From positions 1 through 64,000 of the forward strand of contig DAOTWG010000004.1 of the NCBI GenBank assembly GCA_034436015.1: a DNA stretch of 64,000 nucleotides. Direction: 5' to 3'. Below the pieces are notes generated by a model. It saw only the letters and a program-made list of their open reading frames with translations. It made no database searches and had not been told where the DNA came from. The DNA is from DAOTVX01 sp034436015 (lineage in GTDB: Bacteria; Chloroflexota; Anaerolineae; Anaerolineales; Villigracilaceae). This document shows, piece by piece, positions 59,725 to 64,000 of this stretch. The position numbers and the translations under genes were made by a program. Positions within the stretch are counted from its first letter, which is position 1; each line of letters starts with the position of its first letter.

Positions 59725-61359
59725 ATGAAGTTCGTCTCTGTGGCCGAAATGCGCGCAATCGAGCAGCAGGCTGACGCCAGCGGATTGACGTATGCGCAGA
59801 TGATGGCGAACGCCGGTCGCAATCTCGCCGAAGAGGTGCGTCGCCTTGTTCCGACAGAGGACGAAGAAAAGCAAGTCGTCGGTCTGGTTGGTCCAGGGAA
59901 TAATGGTGGCGACACGTTGGTTGCTCTGTTCCATCTCGCGCAATGGGGTTGGCAGGCGCACGCCTACCTCGTCCAACGCCGTCCGGAGGGGGATGAACTC
60001 GTGCAACGGCTGGAACAAGTAGGAGGGAACATCACGCCGGCGCGCGGCGACGAAGGGTTCATCCGCCTACAGGCGCTGGTCGCCTCTGCCGATATTCTAC
60101 TGGATGGCTTGCTAGGCACGGGGTTCAAGCCCCCTTTGAAGGAAGAGATCGGTCAGGTATTGACCGCGACTCGGTTAGCAATAGCGGCCCTGGAACAGCC
60201 GCCGCTGGTAGTTGCTGTGGATTGCCCCTCCGGCGTGGACTGCGACAGTGGCGAGGCGGTCGCCGAGTGCTTGCAAGCCGATGTCACGGTGACGATGGCA
60301 GCCGTCAAGCATGGGCTGCTTAAGATGCCTGCCTATGCGCGGGTGGGAGAGTTGCGCGCCGTGCCCATCGGCGCGCTCGACGATCTGCCTGCTTGGAAAA
60401 ACATTCGAGACGAGGTAGTGGATGAGGCGCTGATGGCCCGCCTCCTGCCCGCGCGTCCATTGAATGCACACAAAGGGACTTTCGGCACAGCAGTGATTGT
60501 CGCCGGTTCGGTCAATTACACCGGCGCGGCCTTGCTGGCCGGCAAAGCCGCCTATCGCGCCGGCGCCGGTCTGGTCACAATGGCCATTCCGACACCGCTC
60601 CACGCCGCGTTGGCCGGTCAATTGCCGGAGGCCACCTGGATACTCTTGCCGCATGAAATCGGGGTCATCGCCGCCGATGCCGTGGAGGTGCTGGCAGACA
60701 ATCTCGAACGCGCGACCGCGCTCCTGCTTGGCCCTGGCCTAGGTCTGGAAGATACAACGGCGGAATTTGTCTCCGGTTTGCTGGAGCATGGATCGAGAAA
60801 AGGGATACGCGGCCAGATCGGCTTTGTGCGTCGGGATGCACAGAAGGTTGAGAAATCGTTTGTCATGCCGTCGCTGGTCGTAGATGCAGACGCCTTGAAA
60901 TTGTTGACAAAACTGGAGAACTGGCCGCGTCGTTTGCCCGCGAACACGATTCTCACTCCTCATCCGGGCGAGATGTCCATCCTAACCGGTCTTTCCATAG
61001 CAGAAATTCAAGGTAATCGTCTGGAAACCGCTCGCCGCTTCGCGCACGAATGGCAACACGTTGTCGTTCTCAAAGGCGCATTTACGGTTATCGCGGCGCC
61101 GGACGGACGGACTTCGACGATACCGATAGCGACGCCGGCGCTCGCGCGCGCCGGCACGGGCGACGTATTAGCAGGGCTTATGGTTGGACTGCGCGCACAG
61201 GGAATGGACGCCTACGACGCCGCGCGCGCGGCGGCCTGGATTCACGCCCAAGCCGGTTTACACGCGGCAGAGTGGCGCGGCAGTTCGGCATCCGTTCTCG
61301 CCGGCGATGTGCTGGAGATGATTCCGCACATCCTGGCGGAAATCGAGACAATCAGCTGA
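59725..61359 (+). CDS. nnr: Bifunctional NAD(P)H-hydrate epimerase/dehydratase
   Basis: A 544-residue fusion that repairs hydrated NADH and NADPH. The YjeF_N epimerase (about 1-215) has MRAIEQQADASGLTYAQMMA, GPGNNGGDTLVALFHLA and VAVDCPSGVDCDSG. The dehydratase (about 235-544) is ribokinase-like: NAHKGTFGTAVIVAGSVNYT, LLGPGLG, NTILTPHPGEMSILTGL and RAGTGDVLAGLMVG with the catalytic Asp. An insertion near residue 370 (SRKGIRGQIGFVRRD) is unusual. ATG at 59725 has AGGAGGT 6 bases upstream. Confidence 0.95.
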   Translation: MKFVSVAEMRAIEQQADASGLTYAQMMANAGRNLAEEVRRLVPTEDEEKQVVGLVGPGNNGGDTLVALFHLAQWGWQAHAYLVQRRPEGDELVQRLEQVGGNITPARGDEGFIRLQALVASADILLDGLLGTGFKPPLKEEIGQVLTATRLAIAALEQPPLVVAVDCPSGVDCDSGEAVAECLQADVTVTMAAVKHGLLKMPAYARVGELRAVPIGALDDLPAWKNIRDEVVDEALMARLLPARPLNAHKGTFGTAVIVAGSVNYTGAALLAGKAAYRAGAGLVTMAIPTPLHAALAGQLPEATWILLPHEIGVIAADAVEVLADNLERATALLLGPGLGLEDTTAEFVSGLLEHGSRKGIRGQIGFVRRDAQKVEKSFVMPSLVVDADALKLLTKLENWPRRLPANTILTPHPGEMSILTGLSIAEIQGNRLETARRFAHEWQHVVVLKGAFTVIAAPDGRTSTIPIATPALARAGTGDVLAGLMVGLRAQGMDAYDAARAAAWIHAQAGLHAAEWRGSSASVLAGDVLEMIPHILAEIETIS

Positions 61360-61380
61360 AAGAGTACGCCGGCTTCCCTC

Positions 61381-62832
61381 CTACGGCAAAATCTCGTCCA
61401 GCGGTTGTGTGGGCGAGGTCGGGTGAGCAGCAAGCCAGTCAATCACTGCTTGCCGCCAGTCAATGCCGGTGTCGGAGGTCATGGCGGGAGCAAACTGACG
61501 AACGTCATAGTGAACGTACAAGGCCTGCGGCAACAAAACAAGGTATCGGACATCAGGCTCCAGCGGCGCGCCGTTTTCCAGAAGATACTGACCGTTCCTC
61601 TCCACCAAGCCGCCGTAGAGTGGCCGATGCTTCTCGAGCAAGGCGAGAATTTGCTCTCCGCTCAGGGAAACAGCCAAAAGCGAGTTGTTCGTAGGAAGAA
61701 TATCGAACCAGAGCGCAGGAGTCAGATAGCCGGCAGGAATTGGCCGAGCGATGTAGCGAGGGTTGGCCAATGCGATCTGCGCCTGAGGATAAGCGCTGAG
61801 CCAGGCCTGAGTCAAAAGGCTGGCCATGGCCGCCGATTCACGTCCGACAGGGCGACGGAGATACCCGATTGCCTTGTTTAACGCAGGCGGGAGGGCAGCG
61901 CGCCAACGCGCAACCAGATGTTCGAGTCTGGGATCGCTCCTGCCGGGCAAATTGCGCACATACACAGAACGCAGGTCGGCAACCTGCTTTGTGGATTTGT
62001 CGAAGTAGAGATCAATCCGGAGATAGCCATCCCAAAACGAACCGCTTTGCACAAGCAAGACCCCGTCCACCACATCGTTGACCACCTCGTGGCAGTGACC
62101 GCCGCCCAGAACGGCAATTCCTTCCTGCGCCGCTAAAGGGGCAAGTCGGTAGGCCTCCGATTTGCAAAGATGACCGATCAGAATCAGCAATTCGGCTCCG
62201 GCCGCGCGCGCTTGCGCGGCCGCGTCTCGTAAGGCCAACTCATAGGGGATGAGACGCAGACCCTCGACTGCTGTTGGGTTGGTATCTGTCAAAAGTTCAC
62301 CGGTCGTCAGGCCAAGGATGCCAACAGAAACTCGATTGACCTCCACTACAGTAAAGGGGCGCAAGAAATCCGGCCAGTTTCCGTCCCCATCGCGAACGTT
62401 TGCTGCCAGGAAGGGGAAATGCGCCTGCCGCGCGCGTTGACGCAAGGCTCCCAGGCCAAAATCGAAATCGTGATTGCCGAGCGCGGCCGCGTCGTATCCC
62501 ATGGTGTTCATAGCCTCTACCGTCGACTCGCCCTGAAAGTAGGTGGAGAGCACCGGCCCAGTCCACATATCTCCGCCATCCAGAATCAAGAAACGACCGC
62601 TCCCGCCGGCCATCTCTCTGTCCCAGCGAGCCATGATTCCTGCCGCCCCCGCACCGCCCTTCGTCTTCTCCAGATGACCGTGAACATCATTGGTATAGAG
62701 AATCACGAGATGGCGCACGGTTTCCGTCTCCACCGGCCGACGGAAACTCTCGAAGGCGCCCAAAAGCAACAGCAGGACAAGCAGGCTCAAGGCTACAAGG
62801 AAAAATCTACGCAGAGTCATCGGCAACCTCAT
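61381..62832 (-). CDS. 5'-nucleotidase/UshA-type metallophosphatase, exported
   Basis: A 483-residue exported enzyme with a hydrophobic N-terminus (about 10-27). The calcineurin-like domain has ILYTNDVHGHLEKT, LILDGGDMWTGPVLS, ALGNHDFDFGLGAL, LIGHLCKSEAY and GGGHCHEVVND, which supply the two-metal site. The C-terminal 5'-nucleotidase domain (about 330-483) has PTNNSLLAVSLSGEQILALL. It probably removes phosphate from nucleotides outside the cell. ATG 62832 or ATG 62820 could start it. It lies 25 bases downstream of the last gene, same strand. Confidence 0.9.
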   Translation of the reverse strand: MRLPMTLRRFFLVALSLLVLLLLLGAFESFRRPVETETVRHLVILYTNDVHGHLEKTKGGAGAAGIMARWDREMAGGSGRFLILDGGDMWTGPVLSTYFQGESTVEAMNTMGYDAAALGNHDFDFGLGALRQRARQAHFPFLAANVRDGDGNWPDFLRPFTVVEVNRVSVGILGLTTGELLTDTNPTAVEGLRLIPYELALRDAAAQARAAGAELLILIGHLCKSEAYRLAPLAAQEGIAVLGGGHCHEVVNDVVDGVLLVQSGSFWDGYLRIDLYFDKSTKQVADLRSVYVRNLPGRSDPRLEHLVARWRAALPPALNKAIGYLRRPVGRESAAMASLLTQAWLSAYPQAQIALANPRYIARPIPAGYLTPALWFDILPTNNSLLAVSLSGEQILALLEKHRPLYGGLVERNGQYLLENGAPLEPDVRYLVLLPQALYVHYDVRQFAPAMTSDTGIDWRQAVIDWLAAHPTSPTQPLDEILP

Positions 62833-62857
62833 CGGCAAGTCGCGGCGCCAGAGATGG

Positions 62858-64000
62858 TCATGGCACGACTTCCACTTCCACCGCGCAGTCATTTGCCATC
62901 TCTTGAAAGTCGTAAGGGGCGCTATAAGAAGAAAAGTAGCTCCGGTCGTGCAGCAGGGGATAATCGGCCTGAAAGTAGGCGTTGAAGACCAGGCGGAAGG
63001 AATTAACCGGCGAAATGGAAGAATAGAGCCCCCTCGCTCCAGAGGGAAAGAAATAGGCGTTCAAGATTTTCATCCGGTCGCGCCACGAGGAAAAACCGGG
63101 ACCATGATCGCCTTGCAGGATAATGATCGGGGGCTGAGAGGAGGCGGAAATCACTTGTTGCAGCACCGCTATCATACTCGCGCTGATGAACTCGACTTGT
63201 TCGCGATACCCCTGACGATATTGCTCCGAGGTATAGTGGCTTTCCAGCGTTTGGGAACCGCTATCCCTAACTTCACCCTTTGGCCCGAACACAAAAGGAG
63301 GATGAGGCGCGATGATGTGAACAAAAACAAACTTTGGGCCTTCCAGCGCGGCTACCTTTGGCAACATCTCCAGAGCGTACACGGTGCGCTCCCGAAAAAC
63401 GGTTGCGCTTTCGACGTTCATACGCACGATTCCCGCGTCTGCCAGCGCCAGCCCGAAGGAAGAGCGCAATAGGAGAGCCTCGAATTCGCTGAGATGACCG
63501 CGAAGCGGCGGCGAAAGGTACCAGTCCGCATTCGGCCATTCGGACCAGATAAAACCGGAAGCAAAACTGACCACACGGTAGCCGTTGGCTTCCAGAATGC
63601 GCCGGACAAGACTCTGGCGCGACAACGTAACGAGTAACGCGTCATTCGCGTCGTTGTTCGGCTCTACCCCTAACTTCTCAAGATAATCCATATTCAACGT
63701 AGAGGCAATGGCAAACTGAGTTTGGGCATAGTTGCTCTGACTGCACGGAGCAACGTAAAACCCCATCTCGCTCAGACCGCGCAGAAAGAACGTGTTGTCT
63801 ATATCGTAAACCGCTTGCAGTGTATCCGAGCGGCCATAAGAATCCAAAATGATATAGTAAATATCCGGCCAGCTGCCTTGACCTGCTCCATCGAACGGCG
63901 CGTTTGTAAGAACGATTTGAGGCTGGACTCTGGACTGTAGCCAATGAAACCGGCCTATCTGAGTCAGGGAGATTAAAGTCAGGAAACCGGCGGCCAGATT
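62858..64000 (-). CDS. Sulfatase-like membrane phospho- or sulfohydrolase, N-terminus cut
   Basis: 381 codons are open to the right edge, so the N-terminus is outside. The visible part starts with the end of a TM region (AAGFLTLISLTQIGRFHWLQ) followed by the catalytic domain of the alkaline phosphatase/sulfatase superfamily: DIYYIILDSYGRSDT (metal Asp), TQFAIASTLNMDYL (probable nucleophile region), VFVHIIAPHPPFVFG and ILQGDHGPGF. Layout recalls LTA-synthase or phosphoethanolamine transferases with N-terminal TM helices. An internal TTG at 63847 would cut the first motif and is not the real start. Substrate unknown. Confidence 0.8.
   Translation of the reverse strand, partial: NLAAGFLTLISLTQIGRFHWLQSRVQPQIVLTNAPFDGAGQGSWPDIYYIILDSYGRSDTLQAVYDIDNTFFLRGLSEMGFYVAPCSQSNYAQTQFAIASTLNMDYLEKLGVEPNNDANDALLVTLSRQSLVRRILEANGYRVVSFASGFIWSEWPNADWYLSPPLRGHLSEFEALLLRSSFGLALADAGIVRMNVESATVFRERTVYALEMLPKVAALEGPKFVFVHIIAPHPPFVFGPKGEVRDSGSQTLESHYTSEQYRQGYREQVEFISASMIAVLQQVISASSQPPIIILQGDHGPGFSSWRDRMKILNAYFFPSGARGLYSSISPVNSFRLVFNAYFQADYPLLHDRSYFSSYSAPYDFQEMANDCAVEVEVVP

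Noticed and set aside
1..64000. CRISPR array, prophage or intact insertion sequence
   Set aside because: No regularly spaced direct repeats, no phage structural or integrase genes, and no complete transposase with terminal repeats were seen.

Overview
The window looks like chromosomal DNA from a Chloroflexota bacterium, most likely of the Anaerolineae type. This is an inference. It rests on a secreted protein with 'FPETGH...FGYPI...VQYFQRARFE' repeats, Thr/Pro-rich lipoprotein linkers, SCO1664-type and translin-type proteins, tmRNA and tRNA genes with no encoded CCA, and a gene content with no outer-membrane systems. Almost every base is in compact, short-spaced operons. I see no phage, intact insertion sequence or CRISPR array. 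The only clear gene debris is an RHS-repeat remnant at about 11.8-12.1 kb and an unassigned stretch at 32.7-33.3 kb.

Left part (0-11.7 kb): a cut-off zinc-ribbon gene behind a hairpin leader, a single-domain response regulator, a secreted repeat protein, then a co-directional run ssb, DUF3467, translin, a membrane protein, a ParB-like/universal-stress fusion and recJ. After these come a NERD-like membrane protein, a glycosyltransferase and rnhB. Many of these products act on single-stranded nucleic acid.

12.2-18.0 kb: a histidine operon hisG-D-C-B-A-H with a strong promoter and a terminator-like hairpin in its 200-base leader. hisF and hisI(E) are not in the window. 18.0-23.7 kb: a glycosyltransferase divergent from the tmRNA gene ssrA (predicted tag ANRTSYAAMPLAA), an AlkZ-like protein, an MFS transporter, and an ECF sigma/anti-sigma/bactofilin-like membrane-protein operon. 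23.9-29.0 kb: a membrane phosphatase, a TauE-type exporter, a creatininase-family amidohydrolase, an NrtR-like regulator and a second MFS transporter.

29.0-40.4 kb is mixed: a lipoprotein phosphatase, adenosine-specific kinase, the divergent SCO1664/DUF429 pair, a second response regulator, DUF192, a LysM/M23 peptidase, an internally deleted solute-binding protein, CinA with a lost amidase site, an M14 carboxypeptidase and an amidohydrolase-CYTH fusion. 40.5-46.7 kb is a catabolic-looking run, argF, rocD, ald, a CoA-transferase and pyk, behind a perfect CRP-type palindrome. It could carry carbamoyl and amino groups through ornithine, alanine and pyruvate to ATP.

46.8-64 kb: secreted lipoproteins, an ATP-grasp ligase, a methyltransferase/VWA-FHA/PP2C signalling operon, comEA, small membrane and DUF2007 proteins, a plsX-NERD-dinG operon, tRNA-Leu(GAG), the NAD(P)H-hydrate repair enzyme, and two surface phosphohydrolases, the last cut by the window edge.

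Promoters share a recurring GG-TAnAAT -10 element. Several genes start 6-7 bases after such an element with no Shine-Dalgarno, so their mRNAs are probably leaderless.
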